A DNA stretch of 62,019 nucleotides from the NCBI RefSeq assembly GCF_013391765.2, contig NZ_JACBGI020000013.1, forward strand, positions 1 to 62,019. The letters are read 5' to 3'. This document shows, one piece after another, positions 29,194-38,452 of the stretch. The translations under genes and the position numbers were made by a program. A model generated the notes under the pieces. It saw nothing but the letters and a program-made list of their open reading frames with translations. It had not been told where the DNA came from and ran no database searches. How positions within the stretch are numbered: position 1 is the first letter of the stretch; every line of letters begins with the position of its first letter. This DNA comes from Thiomicrorhabdus heinhorstiae (GTDB lineage: Bacteria > Pseudomonadota > Gammaproteobacteria > Thiomicrospirales > Thiomicrospiraceae).

Positions 29194-29802
29194 ATGTTCA
29201 ATAAAAAAATCGGTCTACTTATCGTTATATTCCTTCTTGGCTTCGCATCCTTCGGAGCCATGAATTCTTTTTTTGCTTACACCAATACCACTGAGTTTTG
29301 TACCTCGTGCCACAGCATGACAGTCAACCTGAAAGAGTATCAGGAAACCATTCACTACAAAAATGCTTCCGGTGTACGTGCGGAGTGTGCGGATTGCCAC
29401 GTTCCGAAGGAATTCCTGCCGAAGATCAAAGCAAAACTGTTTGCCGCCAAGGACGTGTATCACGAATTTATCGGCGATTTCGCGGTCAGCGACGAACTTA
29501 AGGCAGATGAAGATGCCTATCTGGAATACTACGATAAACACCGCTGGCAAATGGCTTCGGCCGTTTGGAAAAAAATGAAAGACAGCGACTCGCGTGAATG
29601 TCGTACCTGTCACTCTTTCAACGCAATGGACTTTGACGAGCAGGGCAAACAAGCTGCCAACAAGCATCCGCGCGCTATTGAAAAGGGACAGACCTGTATC
29701 GATTGTCACAAAGGTATCGCTCATACCGAACCGGACGAGCCGGAAGAAGTCGAAAAAGAGTACCGCGACGGTCTAGTCGGCGACCTGTTGCCGAAACGAT
29801 AA
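29194..29802 (+). CDS. Tetraheme NapC/NirT-type cytochrome c
   Basis: Membrane-anchored periplasmic tetraheme cytochrome of 202 aa, resembling NapC/NrfH quinol dehydrogenases. A single N-terminal helix is followed by CxxCH motifs CTSCH (about residue 33), CADCH (about 65), CRTCH (about 135) and CIDCH (about 167). No NapA, NrfA or other partner reductase lies alongside. It precedes the FCSD genes, so it may exchange electrons between the quinone pool and a sulfur enzyme; this is inference. Confidence 0.85.
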   Translation: MFNKKIGLLIVIFLLGFASFGAMNSFFAYTNTTEFCTSCHSMTVNLKEYQETIHYKNASGVRAECADCHVPKEFLPKIKAKLFAAKDVYHEFIGDFAVSDELKADEDAYLEYYDKHRWQMASAVWKKMKDSDSRECRTCHSFNAMDFDEQGKQAANKHPRAIEKGQTCIDCHKGIAHTEPDEPEEVEKEYRDGLVGDLLPKR

Positions 29803-29821
29803 AAATCCAACAACCAGTTTA

Positions 29822-29847
29822 GGCTTCCACACACAAGGGTGGAAGCC
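29822..29847. other. Hairpin between the NapC-type gene and fccA
   Basis: GGCTTCCAC (29822-29830) and GTGGAAGCC (29839-29847) form a 9-bp stem with an 8-nt loop. No T-run follows, so it may be a processing or stability element. Confidence 0.5.
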
Positions 29848-29918
29848 GCCAAAGACTGTCTATTCAGTCCAATTTAAATCCAGCTTGACTGGAACCTACA
29901 CTTCTGAGGAGGAGTACT

Positions 29919-30512
29919 ATGAAAAAAGCTAAGTTTAGCTTACTTGCAGGAACGGTATTAGCCGGCGGTATGCTGGTTTCCAATACCGCTATTGCACTGG
30001 ACCGCGGCGAAATGCTCGCCAATACTTGTGCCGGTTGCCACGGTCCTAACGGCGTTAGCCACGGTCCGGCAACACCAAGTATTGCCGGAATTTCAAAAGA
30101 CTACTTCATCGAATCCATGCACGCCTATGCATCCGGCGATCGCCCATCTACCATTATGATGCGTATCGCAAAAGGTTATAGCGATGCGGATATCGAAGCC
30201 ATGGCAAACTATTTCTCCAAACAAAAACACCACTCAGCCAAACAAGAAACCAATGACAAGATGGCGAGCAAAGGTGCAAAAATCCATAAGAAATATTGCG
30301 AGAAATGTCACTCCGAAGGCGGAAGCCTGGCTGAAGACGATGCTGGTATCCTGGCAGGTCAGTGGAAGCCTTATCTGCAATATAACTTGCATGACTTTAC
30401 TTCCGGAAATCGTGAAGCACCGAAAAAAATGGCCAAGCAGCTGAAAAGCATGCATGAAAAATACGGCCAGGACGGTATTGACGAACTGATTGAATTCTAC
30501 TCAAGCAAATAA
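29919..30512 (+). CDS. fccA: Diheme cytochrome c subunit of flavocytochrome c sulfide dehydrogenase
   Basis: Periplasmic diheme cytochrome of 197 aa that takes electrons from the flavoprotein FccB during sulfide oxidation. The signal peptide ends NTAIA. Heme motifs are CAGCH (about residue 38) and CEKCH (about 130), each in a class I domain. Strong ribosome site (GAGGAGGAG). fccB follows after 13 nt, as in Allochromatium FCSD. Confidence 0.9.
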   Translation: MKKAKFSLLAGTVLAGGMLVSNTAIALDRGEMLANTCAGCHGPNGVSHGPATPSIAGISKDYFIESMHAYASGDRPSTIMMRIAKGYSDADIEAMANYFSKQKHHSAKQETNDKMASKGAKIHKKYCEKCHSEGGSLAEDDAGILAGQWKPYLQYNLHDFTSGNREAPKKMAKQLKSMHEKYGQDGIDELIEFYSSK

Positions 30513-30525
30513 GGGAGTAAACAAG

Positions 30526-31821
30526 ATGACCAATATTTCAAGACGAAACCTCCTTAAAGCTTCTGCAGCCGGTGCAGTCGGTGTTGCTGCTACAGGTTGC
30601 GCAACCAGCAGCCTGGCATCTAACGGCAAGAGTGTCGTGATTGTCGGTGGCGGTATCGGTGGAGCCACCGCCGCTCAATACCTGAAGAAAATGGATCCGA
30701 GCATCGACGTCACCATCGTCGAAAAGAATCCGGACTACTACACCTGTTTCATGAGTAACGAAGTGCTTGGCGGACACCGTAAGATGGAATCGATCCATTT
30801 TACTTACGAAAACCTGAAAGCCAAAGGCATCAAGGTTATTTTCGATAAAGTCACGTCAATCGATCCGAAAGGACAAACGGTAAAAACAGCCGGCGGCAAG
30901 AGTCTGTCTTACAACCGCTGTATCGTTTCTCCGGGTGTCGACTTCAAATACGAAGAGATCGAAGGTTACTCGGAAGCCGTTGCTCACGACTCTATCCCGC
31001 ACGCATGGAAAGCCGGTCCACAAACCGTTATGCTGCATAAACAACTTGAAGCCATGAAAGACGGCGGCACGGTTGTGATCGTTCCTCCGGGCAACCCTTT
31101 CCGCTGCCCTCCTGGACCATACGAGCGTGTATCGCAAATCGCTTCTTATCTGAAAGCACACAAACCGAATTCGAAAATCGTCGTTCTGGATCAGAAAGAC
31201 AAGTTCTCTAAATTCGGTCTGTTCATGGATGGATGGAAGCGCCACTACGGCTACGGTACCGATGCCAGCATGATCCAGTGGATTCCGGCAAAAGACGGCG
31301 GGAAAGTTACCAAAGTCGATGTTGCCAGCAAAACCGTTCACTGCGGTGCAGGCGCTTTCAAAGCGGACGTGCTAAACATCATCCCGAACCAAAAAGCAGG
31401 AAAAATCGCGTTTGAAGCCGGTTTGACCGACGATAAAGGCTGGTGTCCAATCGATCACAAAACCTTTGAATCAACCCTGCACAAAAACATCCATATCGTT
31501 GGTGATTCATCGGTTGCAGCGCCTATGCCGAAATCCGGTTACGCTGCCAACTCACAAGCAAAAGTTTGCGCCGCTGCCGTCGCTTCATTGCTAAACAACG
31601 TTGCCATGGTTGAACCTTCATGGGTAAACACCTGTTACTCTGTCATCGCTCCTGGCGACGGAATTTCCGTAGCGATGGTGTACGCTTATGAAGACGGCAA
31701 AATCGTTAAGGTTAAAGGTTCCGGAGGTCTGACCGGAGCTTACGACCCTGAACTACGTAAGCGTGAAGAACTTTACGCTCACTCCTGGTTTAAAAACATT
31801 ACGGCCGACGTCTTCGGCTAA
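30526..31821 (+). CDS. fccB: FCSD flavoprotein subunit
   Basis: FAD-containing sulfide dehydrogenase subunit, 431 aa from ATG 30526 (ribosome site AAGGGAG). A Tat signal (SRRNLLK) begins the protein. The FAD dinucleotide motif [17 protein letters not shown] is near residue 43. The redox cysteines known for FCSD are visible as [10 protein letters not shown] (C194) and NTCYSV (C370). Terminal helix present. The product is probably exported folded and pairs with the diheme cytochrome encoded immediately upstream. Confidence 0.93.
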   Translation: MTNISRRNLLKASAAGAVGVAATGCATSSLASNGKSVVIVGGGIGGATAAQYLKKMDPSIDVTIVEKNPDYYTCFMSNEVLGGHRKMESIHFTYENLKAKGIKVIFDKVTSIDPKGQTVKTAGGKSLSYNRCIVSPGVDFKYEEIEGYSEAVAHDSIPHAWKAGPQTVMLHKQLEAMKDGGTVVIVPPGNPFRCPPGPYERVSQIASYLKAHKPNSKIVVLDQKDKFSKFGLFMDGWKRHYGYGTDASMIQWIPAKDGGKVTKVDVASKTVHCGAGAFKADVLNIIPNQKAGKIAFEAGLTDDKGWCPIDHKTFESTLHKNIHIVGDSSVAAPMPKSGYAANSQAKVCAAAVASLLNNVAMVEPSWVNTCYSVIAPGDGISVAMVYAYEDGKIVKVKGSGGLTGAYDPELRKREELYAHSWFKNITADVFG

Positions 31822-31860
31822 GTCCTGTTTTAAAACTTCGCCTGCACAATTCACTAGGCA

Positions 31861-31891
31861 AAAAAATAGCTCCGAAAGGAGCTATTTTTTT
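31861..31891. terminator. Bidirectional terminator between the two FCSD operons
   Basis: AAAAAATAGCTCC (31861-31873) / GGAGCTATTTTTT (31878-31890), GAAA tetraloop. A-run on one side and T-run on the other serve both convergent transcripts. Confidence 0.92.
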
Positions 31892-31933
31892 ATCCGGCCT
31901 GAAATTACCAGCCTTTATACAACGAAGCGAATT

Positions 31934-33232
31934 TTAGGTATCCCAAATATCGGCAGTAATGTTTTTATACCAGCCGTTCGCATAGGTTGCTTCCATTTTA
32001 CGGAACTGCAACGTCGCTCCGTGAGGGCTTACCCCACCGGCACCTTCGATACCGACGATTTTACCGTCCTGCATATGATAAACGGCGGCAACGCTGATAC
32101 CGTAATCGGCACCCACCAAGCTGTAGCAGGTATTCACATTCTTCGGTCTCGGCATCGCCCAGTTATGCATTTGCGATACAATCGCCGCCGCGCACATTTT
32201 CGCCTGACTGGCCGCCGAATGACCTGACTTCGGCATCTTACCGGCAATAGCTGCATCACCGATAACATGGATTCCTCGATGAATCATGGATTCAAAGGTT
32301 TCCTGATTCACCGGACACCAGCCAGATTCATCGACCAATCCGGCATCAAAAGCAATCTTGCCGGCTTGCTGCGGCGGAATAATATTCAGAACATCGGCTG
32401 TGAAAGTATCCAAGTCACAGTGAACCGTTTTGCTGTCGGCTTCCACCTTGGTAACCGCCCCACCGTCATGCTCGCCGAACCACTCGATCATACTTCCGTA
32501 CAGCTCTTGCCAGCCTTCCATAAACAGACCCTGCTTGGAGAACTTGCTCTTGGCATCCAGAACAATGATTTTAGCTGTCGGGTTATGCTTTTTAAAATAA
32601 TCGGCAATCATACTGACGCGTTCGTATGGCCCCGGAGGACAACGGAACGGATTGGCAGGCGCGCTCATAATAAAGGTACCGCCCTGCTTCATTTCGCGAA
32701 TCTGGCGATACAGAATATCGGTTTGCGGCCCAGCCTGGTAAGCGTGAGGAATCTGCTCAATGACATCCGCCGAATAGCCTTCAATCGCGTCGAAACGGAA
32801 ATCGATTCCAGGGGAAACCACCAGACGATCATAGCTTAGCTCACTGCCGTCACTTAGAGTGACCGTTTGCTTCCTGGCATTAATATCTGTGACCTTATCA
32901 TGAATAACGGCTACGCCGTGCTTATCCTGCAATTTTCGATAGTCGTGGGTAATATATTCCTTCTCCACCAAACCGGCCAGATACCAGTTGCTGCCAGGAC
33001 AAGTCATATAGCTTTCTTTAGGTTCGATTAAAGTGACATCCAGCTTGTCATCGAAACGCTTCAGATATTTTGCGCAGGTCGCGCCACCGAATCCACCGCC
33101 GACAACGATCACTTTCGGTTTGGCGTCTTCATCGACCGGCAGACTGCAACCGCTCAATGCCGAAGTCATCGAACCGACGGTGCCGGTCGCAATCATTGCC
33201 TTGATCAAATTTCTACGATTCATTAATTTCAT
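31934..33232 (-). CDS. fccB: FCSD-type flavoprotein, second copy
   Basis: 432-aa paralogue of FccB. The start at 33232 is supported by GGAGG seven bases upstream; six extra codons in the longer frame are not. The N terminus has a Tat-like motif (NRRNLIK) and a possible lipobox LSGC. FAD motif VIVVGGGFGGATCAKYL, then [10 protein letters not shown] and NTCYSLV carry the expected redox cysteines. It is preceded by a single-heme cytochrome, as in SoxEF-like or monoheme FCSD pairs. It is clearly homologous to the neighbouring fccB but not identical, so it is an old duplication. Confidence 0.9.
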   Translation of the reverse strand: MKLMNRRNLIKAMIATGTVGSMTSALSGCSLPVDEDAKPKVIVVGGGFGGATCAKYLKRFDDKLDVTLIEPKESYMTCPGSNWYLAGLVEKEYITHDYRKLQDKHGVAVIHDKVTDINARKQTVTLSDGSELSYDRLVVSPGIDFRFDAIEGYSADVIEQIPHAYQAGPQTDILYRQIREMKQGGTFIMSAPANPFRCPPGPYERVSMIADYFKKHNPTAKIIVLDAKSKFSKQGLFMEGWQELYGSMIEWFGEHDGGAVTKVEADSKTVHCDLDTFTADVLNIIPPQQAGKIAFDAGLVDESGWCPVNQETFESMIHRGIHVIGDAAIAGKMPKSGHSAASQAKMCAAAIVSQMHNWAMPRPKNVNTCYSLVGADYGISVAAVYHMQDGKIVGIEGAGGVSPHGATLQFRKMEATYANGWYKNITADIWDT

Positions 33233-33246
33233 CTTTTTTCCTCCAA

Positions 33247-33558
33247 TCAAGGTTTTAGCTTGCTGAAATACAACGCCAAAGCTTCGATTTCTTCGTCGCT
33301 GTAACCTTTCATATGACGCTGCATAACCGTCGAAGCACGCTTACCGTTCTTGAAATCTTTCAACTGCTGAATCATTACCTTTTCAGGATAACCAGCTAAA
33401 GGAGGAATCGATGCACCAACGTATTTTCCTTCCGGACCATGGCACATGAAACAGGTGGTGGCGGACAATTCCGCATTGGTGATTTCCGCATAGGATGCGG
33501 AAGCGAAGGTTGCTGCACTTAGTGCCAAAGCAACCCTTAAGGTAGCCCATGTTTTCAT
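33247..33558 (-). CDS. Monoheme cytochrome c, partner of the second FccB
   Basis: Small periplasmic class I cytochrome, 103 aa, with signal peptide ending SASYA and one heme site CFMCH (about residue 36). A likely methionine ligand lies in VMQRHMKGY (about 80). It is 14 nt upstream of the second flavoprotein on the same strand. It resembles the N-terminal half of FccA and the SoxE type of cytochrome. It would receive electrons from that flavoprotein. Confidence 0.87.
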   Translation of the reverse strand: MKTWATLRVALALSAATFASASYAEITNAELSATTCFMCHGPEGKYVGASIPPLAGYPEKVMIQQLKDFKNGKRASTVMQRHMKGYSDEEIEALALYFSKLKP

Positions 33559-33953
33559 TCAAACATCCTTGTATGTATTGACGGAATCCGGCCTTGTCAA
33601 TATCTGCACCTAGTTATTTAGCGAATCTATAAGCTCGCTTTCATAAGACCGAATTTTCAAGCGATGTTCTCAGAATGGCATAAGCAAAATCTAATAAAAA
33701 TAAATTCTAACCAAAGATAAAATTTATTTATAAACAGAAAAGATTAATAATAAGGATCACAAAACACTGAATTATCAATAAATTAAGCTTAGCTTAAGAT
33801 AGTCAACTCTCGACAAAACCATTAATGCTATTTCTGCATAGATAAAAAATTTATATTCAAAAACGGCTGACCATAAAAAACCCGATCACAAAGGACCGGG
33901 TCAATGCGTACCTAGGAAGCTAGCCACCGGTAAAAAGCAGCACTTCCAAAAGG
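33559..33953. other. AT-rich intergenic region between the monoheme cytochrome and clpB
   Basis: 395 nt without a convincing open frame. It holds the clpB terminator at its right end (33874-33901) and the leader of the leftward cytochrome-fccB pair at its left. The middle is strongly AT-rich, with short homopolymer runs. I saw no operator with arms longer than 5-6 bp apart from a weak inverted repeat TTGAC...GTCAA at 33578-33600. Confidence 0.5.
33874..33901 (-). terminator. Intrinsic terminator of clpB
   Basis: Read leftward, ACCCGGTC / GATCGGGT form an 8-bp stem (one G-U) with a 6-nt loop, followed by six T residues. Confidence 0.88.
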
Positions 33954-36521
33954 TTAATGGAAACGGATTTCTCCGTCCTGCAGATCGGCCTTCACCGTCG
34001 ATCCGGCGGCAAAATCACCTTGCAAAATGCGCTGAGCCAAAGGGTTTTCAATTCGCTGTTGGATCACGCGCTTCAAAGGACGTGCGCCGAACAATGGATC
34101 GAAACCGGCTTCACCCAGATTATCCAATGCAGTATCGCTGATCTCAAAACCAATTTCCGAAGCCGCCAAACGTTTGCGCAAGTTCTGCAACTGGATCGAA
34201 GTAATCGCACGAATCTGCTCACGACCCAACGGATGGAATACCACTATATCGTCAATACGGTTAATGAATTCCGGACGGAAATAACCGCCGACCACTTCCA
34301 TCACATCCGCTTTCATCTCTTCGTAACTGGCTTGACCGGCTTTTTCCTGGATTAACTGTGAACCCAAATTCGAAGTCATGACAATGACCGTGTTCTTGAA
34401 GTCAACAGTGCGCCCCTGTCCATCCGTCAAACGCCCGTCATCCAATACCTGCAATAGGATATTGAAAACATCCGGATGGGCTTTTTCGACCTCGTCCAGC
34501 AAAATCACCGAATAAGGTTTACGACGCACGGCTTCGGTCAAATAACCGCCCTGTTCATAACCGACATACCCCGGAGGAGCACCGACCAGTCGCGCCACCG
34601 AATGCTTCTCCATAAATTCCGACATATCGATACGCACAATCGCATCGGTGGTATCGAACAGAAAGTCCGCCAAAGCTTTGGTCAATTCGGTTTTCCCGAC
34701 CCCGGTAGGCCCAAGGAACAGGAAAGAACCGTTCGGGCGGTTAGGATCCGACAAACCGGCACGAGAACGGCGAATCGCATCAGATACCGCTTTGACGGCT
34801 TCTTCCTGACCGATCACCTGTTTACGCAAGGCCTCTTCCATACGCAATAATTTGTCACGCTCGCCTTCCATCATTCGCGCTACCGGAATACCGGTCCAGC
34901 GTGCCACGACTTCAGCGATTTCCGCATCGGTAACCTTATTTCTCAGCAGATGATGACCCTCGCTATCGGTTGCCTCGGACTCGGCTTTTTCCGCAGCCTG
35001 AATCTTAGCTTCCAGCTCAGGAATACGTCCATATTGGATTTCCGACATTTTTGCCAGATCACCGACACGGCGCGCCGACTCCAGTTCGGTTCGGGCCGCA
35101 TCCAGCTGCTCTTTGTATTGCTGCGCCCCCTGTAATGCGGCTTTATCGCGTTTCCAGACTTCTTCAAGATCGGAATACTCTTTTTCCAGAGAAGTAATCT
35201 GCTCTTCCAACGAAGCCAGACGTTTTTTCGATGCTTCATCCTTCTCTTTCTTCAAAGCAACCTGTTCGATTTTCAACTGGATCAAACGGCGATCGAGCTT
35301 ATCCATTACCTCCGGCTTGGAATCGATTTCCATACGAATGCGCGACGCTGCTTCATCGATCAGATCGATCGCTTTATCCGGCAACTGGCGGTCGGTAATA
35401 TAACGCTGCGACAAACTGGCCGCCGCAACAATCGCCGGGTCGGTAATATCAACCCCGTGGTGAATTTCATAGCGCTCTTTCAAACCGCGCAGGATCGCAA
35501 TCGTGTCTTCTTCGCTTGGCTCGTCAACCAGCACTTTCTGAAAACGACGCTCCAAAGCGGCATCTTTTTCGATATTTTCGCGATACTCATCCAAAGTGGT
35601 CGCACCGATACAGTGTAATTCACCACGTGCCAAAGCCGGTTTAAGCATATTACCGGCATCCATCGACCCTTCGGTTTTCCCTGCGCCGACCATGGTATGG
35701 ATTTCGTCGATAAACAGAATCACCTGCCCTTCCTGCTTCTCAAGGTCTTTTAGCAAGGCTTTCAGGCGTTCTTCGAATTCACCGCGGTATTTGGCCCCGG
35801 CTAAAAGACCGGCCAAATCCAGTGACAACAGGCGCTTGTTTTTTAATCCTTCCGGCACTTCACCATTGACGATTCGTTGCGCCAACCCCTCGACAATCGC
35901 TGTTTTACCCACCCCCGGTTCACCAATCAGCACCGGGTTGTTTTTGGTACGGCGCTGCAACACCTGCACCGCACGTCGAATTTCATCATCTCGACCGATT
36001 ACCGGGTCCAATTTACCCTGTTCGGCACGAGCCGTTAAATCCAGCGTGTATTTTTCCAACGCTTGACGATTCTCTTCCGCATTTTGATCTTGCACGCTCT
36101 CACCTCCTCGTACCTGTTCGATTGCTTGCTGCAAAGTTTTAAGATCCGCTCCGGCCTTCTTGAACAGCTCAGCGGCATAATCGTTCGATTCCAGAAGAGC
36201 GACAAAAAACAGCTCACTGGCAATAAACGCATCACCGTTTTTCTTCGCCTGCTGTTCCATCTTCGCCAGAATCCTAGCGCTCGCCTGATTCAACTGTACC
36301 TGAGCCGCACCGGAAACTTTCGGCATAGACGACAGTTTTTGCTCAACCGAAGTTCTTAATTCGGCATTATTGATCCCCGCAAGACGCAGCAGAGATGCCT
36401 GGTCATCAAGCAAAGCCGACAAAATATGAATCGGCTCAATATATGAGTGTTCCAATCCCATCGCAGTGGACTGCGCCTGAGCCAACGCGCTCTGGAATTG
36501 AGAAGTAAATTTATCCATCAT
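33954..36521 (-). CDS. clpB: ATP-dependent disaggregase ClpB
   Basis: Hsp100 chaperone that rescues aggregated proteins with DnaK. 855 aa, near the E. coli length. N-terminal Clp repeat domain (1-145), first AAA+ module with Walker A GEPGVGKT (about residue 205), coiled-coil middle domain (about 410-525), second AAA+ module with GPTGVGKT (about 605), and C-terminal domain. Two adjacent ATG codons start it (36521 and 36518). A sigma-32 promoter lies directly upstream and the leader has AGGGG. Confidence 0.97.
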   Translation of the reverse strand: MMDKFTSQFQSALAQAQSTAMGLEHSYIEPIHILSALLDDQASLLRLAGINNAELRTSVEQKLSSMPKVSGAAQVQLNQASARILAKMEQQAKKNGDAFIASELFFVALLESNDYAAELFKKAGADLKTLQQAIEQVRGGESVQDQNAEENRQALEKYTLDLTARAEQGKLDPVIGRDDEIRRAVQVLQRRTKNNPVLIGEPGVGKTAIVEGLAQRIVNGEVPEGLKNKRLLSLDLAGLLAGAKYRGEFEERLKALLKDLEKQEGQVILFIDEIHTMVGAGKTEGSMDAGNMLKPALARGELHCIGATTLDEYRENIEKDAALERRFQKVLVDEPSEEDTIAILRGLKERYEIHHGVDITDPAIVAAASLSQRYITDRQLPDKAIDLIDEAASRIRMEIDSKPEVMDKLDRRLIQLKIEQVALKKEKDEASKKRLASLEEQITSLEKEYSDLEEVWKRDKAALQGAQQYKEQLDAARTELESARRVGDLAKMSEIQYGRIPELEAKIQAAEKAESEATDSEGHHLLRNKVTDAEIAEVVARWTGIPVARMMEGERDKLLRMEEALRKQVIGQEEAVKAVSDAIRRSRAGLSDPNRPNGSFLFLGPTGVGKTELTKALADFLFDTTDAIVRIDMSEFMEKHSVARLVGAPPGYVGYEQGGYLTEAVRRKPYSVILLDEVEKAHPDVFNILLQVLDDGRLTDGQGRTVDFKNTVIVMTSNLGSQLIQEKAGQASYEEMKADVMEVVGGYFRPEFINRIDDIVVFHPLGREQIRAITSIQLQNLRKRLAASEIGFEISDTALDNLGEAGFDPLFGARPLKRVIQQRIENPLAQRILQGDFAAGSTVKADLQDGEIRFH

Positions 36522-36553
36522 GGCAGACTGCCCCTAAATCATTTAATTAAACT

Positions 36554-36583
36554 AAATATAGGGCGCTCTTCCCGGCTTTCAAG
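36554..36583 (-). promoter_or_regulatory. clpB: Sigma-32 heat-shock promoter of clpB
   Basis: On the minus strand CTTGAAA (36577-36583) is separated by 13 nt from CCCTATAT (36554-36563 with flanking TT). This is close to the recalled consensus CTTGAAA-N13/14-CCCCATNT. The predicted start is about 26 nt before the clpB ATG, leaving room for the ribosome site. Confidence 0.85.
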
Positions 36584-36660
36584 ATACAAGCACGCTTTTT
36601 TCCGGTAAAATTGCGTCAGATTAACTTTTTGCAACCTCCGGAAAATCGAATAAGAATTGA

Positions 36661-37506
36661 ATGGACGATCTGTTTTTCATTGCCTCAAAAATCGCATGGG
36701 GACTACTCAGTCCCGGCAATCTATTGATCCTGTTATTTGCTGCAGGAACCATTGCTCTTTTGCTAAAAAAAATCGTATTGGCCAAATGGATTCTACTACC
36801 GACTTCATGCATCGCTTTGGCATTAACCGCCTATCCGATCAGCGACGCCCTGATGGTTCCTTTGGAGAAACGCTTTGCCAAACCGGCTGAACTGCCGAAA
36901 CACATCGACGGCATCATTCTGCTTGGCGGAGGAGAAGATTTGAAGCGTTCGCTCAGCTGGCACACGCAGGAGCTCGGTTACGGCGGTGACCGCTATGCTG
37001 CAACCCTTAAACTCGCCCGTCGCTATCCGCAAGCACCGGTGATTTTCACCGGCGGCAGCGGTTTAATGCAGTTACAACCGGAAAGCAGAGATCAAAGCGA
37101 AGGCCACCTTTCAAGCACACTGTTAACTGACATGGGAATCGCTAAAACACGGCTGATCATCGAAGCAAAGTCGCGCAATACCTACGAGAACTTTAAAAAC
37201 ATCAAATCTCTATTGCCGAAAAAAGACGGCCAGTATCTATTGGTCACTTCTGCTTTTCACATGCCGAGATCGGTCGGCATAGCGCGAAAAAGAGGAATCG
37301 GCGTCATCCCCTACCCTGTGGACTACTACTCGAACCGTTCTCCCTACCGACAATGGGATTTCGATTTCTACGACCATCTGAGAATTCTGGAAAGTGCCTG
37401 GAAAGAATGGATCGGTTTAAGCGTATATTTCTTCAGCGGCAAAACGTCCCAATGGTTTCCTTCTCCTCTCAACCACAAAAAACACCAACCAAGCGAAGCA
37501 TCATGA
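36661..37506 (+). CDS. ElyC/SanA/YdcF-family membrane protein (DUF218)
   Basis: 281 aa with two N-terminal membrane helices (about residues 13-36 and 41-62) and a DUF218 domain: GIILLGGGEDL (about 85), VIFTGGSGLM (about 121), IEAKSRNTYEN (about 167) and LVTSAFHMPRSVGIARK (about 192). In E. coli, ElyC affects peptidoglycan and undecaprenyl-phosphate metabolism; the biochemical reaction is not settled. Divergent from clpB; no partner gene downstream. Confidence 0.85.
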   Translation: MDDLFFIASKIAWGLLSPGNLLILLFAAGTIALLLKKIVLAKWILLPTSCIALALTAYPISDALMVPLEKRFAKPAELPKHIDGIILLGGGEDLKRSLSWHTQELGYGGDRYAATLKLARRYPQAPVIFTGGSGLMQLQPESRDQSEGHLSSTLLTDMGIAKTRLIIEAKSRNTYENFKNIKSLLPKKDGQYLLVTSAFHMPRSVGIARKRGIGVIPYPVDYYSNRSPYRQWDFDFYDHLRILESAWKEWIGLSVYFFSGKTSQWFPSPLNHKKHQPSEAS

Positions 37507-37604
37507 AGTCCTCTAAGGCCGGTTTTTAACGGTCACCTAAAAATTCCTCGACTTTTTAGCATTTTTTATTTGCAAAGCAATATTAGGCTGTGCTTAAATA
37601 CATT

Positions 37605-37634
37605 CATCGTTATATTCACTCGGGAATAACGATG
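37605..37634. promoter_or_regulatory. ModE-type operator 1
   Basis: Perfect 9-bp arms CATCGTTAT / ATAACGATG around a 12-nt spacer. The 24-bp core has the CGTTATAT-N8-GAATAACG form. The spacing equals that recalled for the E. coli ModE operator in front of modABC. It lies immediately after the promoter-like element at 37570-37599, over the expected start site. Confidence 0.72.
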
Positions 37635-37684
37635 TCGCTCAAACACCAAAATATGTAGGTTTTACTGTTTTGGTTTTTTTAATT

Positions 37685-37716
37685 CCATCGTTATACCCGA
37701 ACATATATAACGATGG
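37685..37716. promoter_or_regulatory. ModE-type operator 2
   Basis: Best copy in the window: perfect 11-bp arms CCATCGTTATA / TATAACGATGG with a 10-nt spacer. The core reads CGTTATAC-N8-ATATAACG. Its centre is 81 bp from that of operator 1. Confidence 0.75.
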
Positions 37717-37785
37717 TTTTTTACTTAATCTAAAGCTAGAAACTTTGATTATGAATATTTGAACTGCTCTCTTACCCCTTTAAGT

Positions 37786-37825
37786 CCGTGATTGGATCGG
37801 CTCAATCCAATCGCGGCAGTTTTTC
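37786..37825 (+). terminator. Intrinsic terminator in the non-coding region, proximal
   Basis: Stem CCGTGATTGGAT (37786-37797) / ATCCAATCGCGG (37805-37816), 12 bp with one G-U, 7-nt loop, then CAGTTTTT. No gene precedes it for nearly 280 nt. Confidence 0.75.
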
Positions 37826-37867
37826 CTCATCTAAACTTTTATCTGTCATTTATCATTCGAGGAACTT

Positions 37868-37894
37868 AGCCCAGAACTATCTGGGCTTTTTTTT
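37868..37894 (+). terminator. Intrinsic terminator in the non-coding region, distal
   Basis: AGCCCAGA (37868-37875) / TCTGGGCT (37880-37887) with a 4-nt loop and eight T residues; a very strong terminator. It blocks read-through into mop. Confidence 0.9.
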
Positions 37895-38064
37895 CACTAA
37901 AAGCGGGCGATAGTAATTGACGGTTCATATAGCTTAAGCACTAGAATAAAATTTCGTTTTATATAACATTTTCAATAACTTATATACAAACGGTAATATA
38001 AACTTAACGCCATATTTACTCTAATACATAGGAATAAAAGGCAACATTCACAAGGAGAAATACA

Positions 38065-38274
38065 GTGAAATTCAGCGCTCGCAACCAAATCAAAGGAATC
38101 GTCAAAGCCATTCACGAAGGCGTCGTTAACAGCGAAGTCGTCATCGAAATTGCCAACGGTGTCGAAATCACCTCCATTATCACCAAAAGCTCTGTAGAAG
38201 CTCTTGGTCTGGAAGTCGGAAAACCTGCCTATGCAGTCGTCAAAGCATCCAATGTCATGGTAGCGGTTGATTAG
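38065..38274 (+). CDS. mop: Molbindin, molybdenum-pterin-binding protein
   Basis: Single TOBE/Mop-domain protein of 69 aa that binds molybdate or tungstate at subunit interfaces of a hexamer, buffering the oxyanion in the cytoplasm. It begins KFSARNQIKGIVKAIHEG, matching the family start SARNxLxGxVxxI, and continues through VVIEIANGVEITSIITKSSVEALGL. GTG start with ribosome site AAGGAG. Downstream of the ModE-type boxes and followed by its own terminator and modD. Role from family; regulation inferred. Confidence 0.93.
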   Translation: MKFSARNQIKGIVKAIHEGVVNSEVVIEIANGVEITSIITKSSVEALGLEVGKPAYAVVKASNVMVAVD

Positions 38275-38285
38275 GCATCATTCGC

Positions 38286-38312
38286 CGGCCGGGGCAACCC
38301 GGCTATTTTTTA
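38286..38312 (+). terminator. Terminator of mop
   Basis: GCCGGG (38288-38293) / CCCGGC (38298-38303), loop GCAA, followed by TATTTTTT. Confidence 0.8.
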
Positions 38313-38452
38313 ATACTCGATATATATGAAAATAAATAAAGAATCGCAAGTGTTTTGATTTAAACAAACCGCTTTGTGACCACGACAATAGTTGACGGGC
38401 CGCTAGTGAACTTTTCCATTTTTGCCGACCATCCGTCATAGAAGGAACCAAA

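Larger units (their letters stand above)
37507..38064. other. Long non-coding region with ModE-type boxes and two terminators
   Basis: 558 nt without a credible gene, between elyC and mop. In order it holds: a promoter-like pair TTGCAA (37570-37575) and TTAAAT (37594-37599) spaced 18 nt; two ModE-type operators (37605-37634, 37685-37716); two strong rightward terminators (37786-37825, 37868-37894); a degenerate inverted repeat CGTTTTATATAA...TTATATACAAACG (37955-37992); and the mop leader with an element shared with the TonB operon (38015-38030). The promoter-operator-terminator order suggests a small regulatory RNA. Confidence 0.6.

Noticed and set aside
33572-33600. Minus-strand TTGACA-N17-TACATA as promoter of the monoheme cytochrome gene
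   Set aside because: The -35 is perfect, but the start site would fall only about 7 nt before the ATG and exclude the AAGGA ribosome site. The -10 also matches poorly.
37955-37992. Fifth ModE box before mop
   Set aside because: CGTTTTATATAA / TTATATACAAACG form an inverted repeat only with a one-base shift and a wider spacing. Too degenerate to count with the other four.
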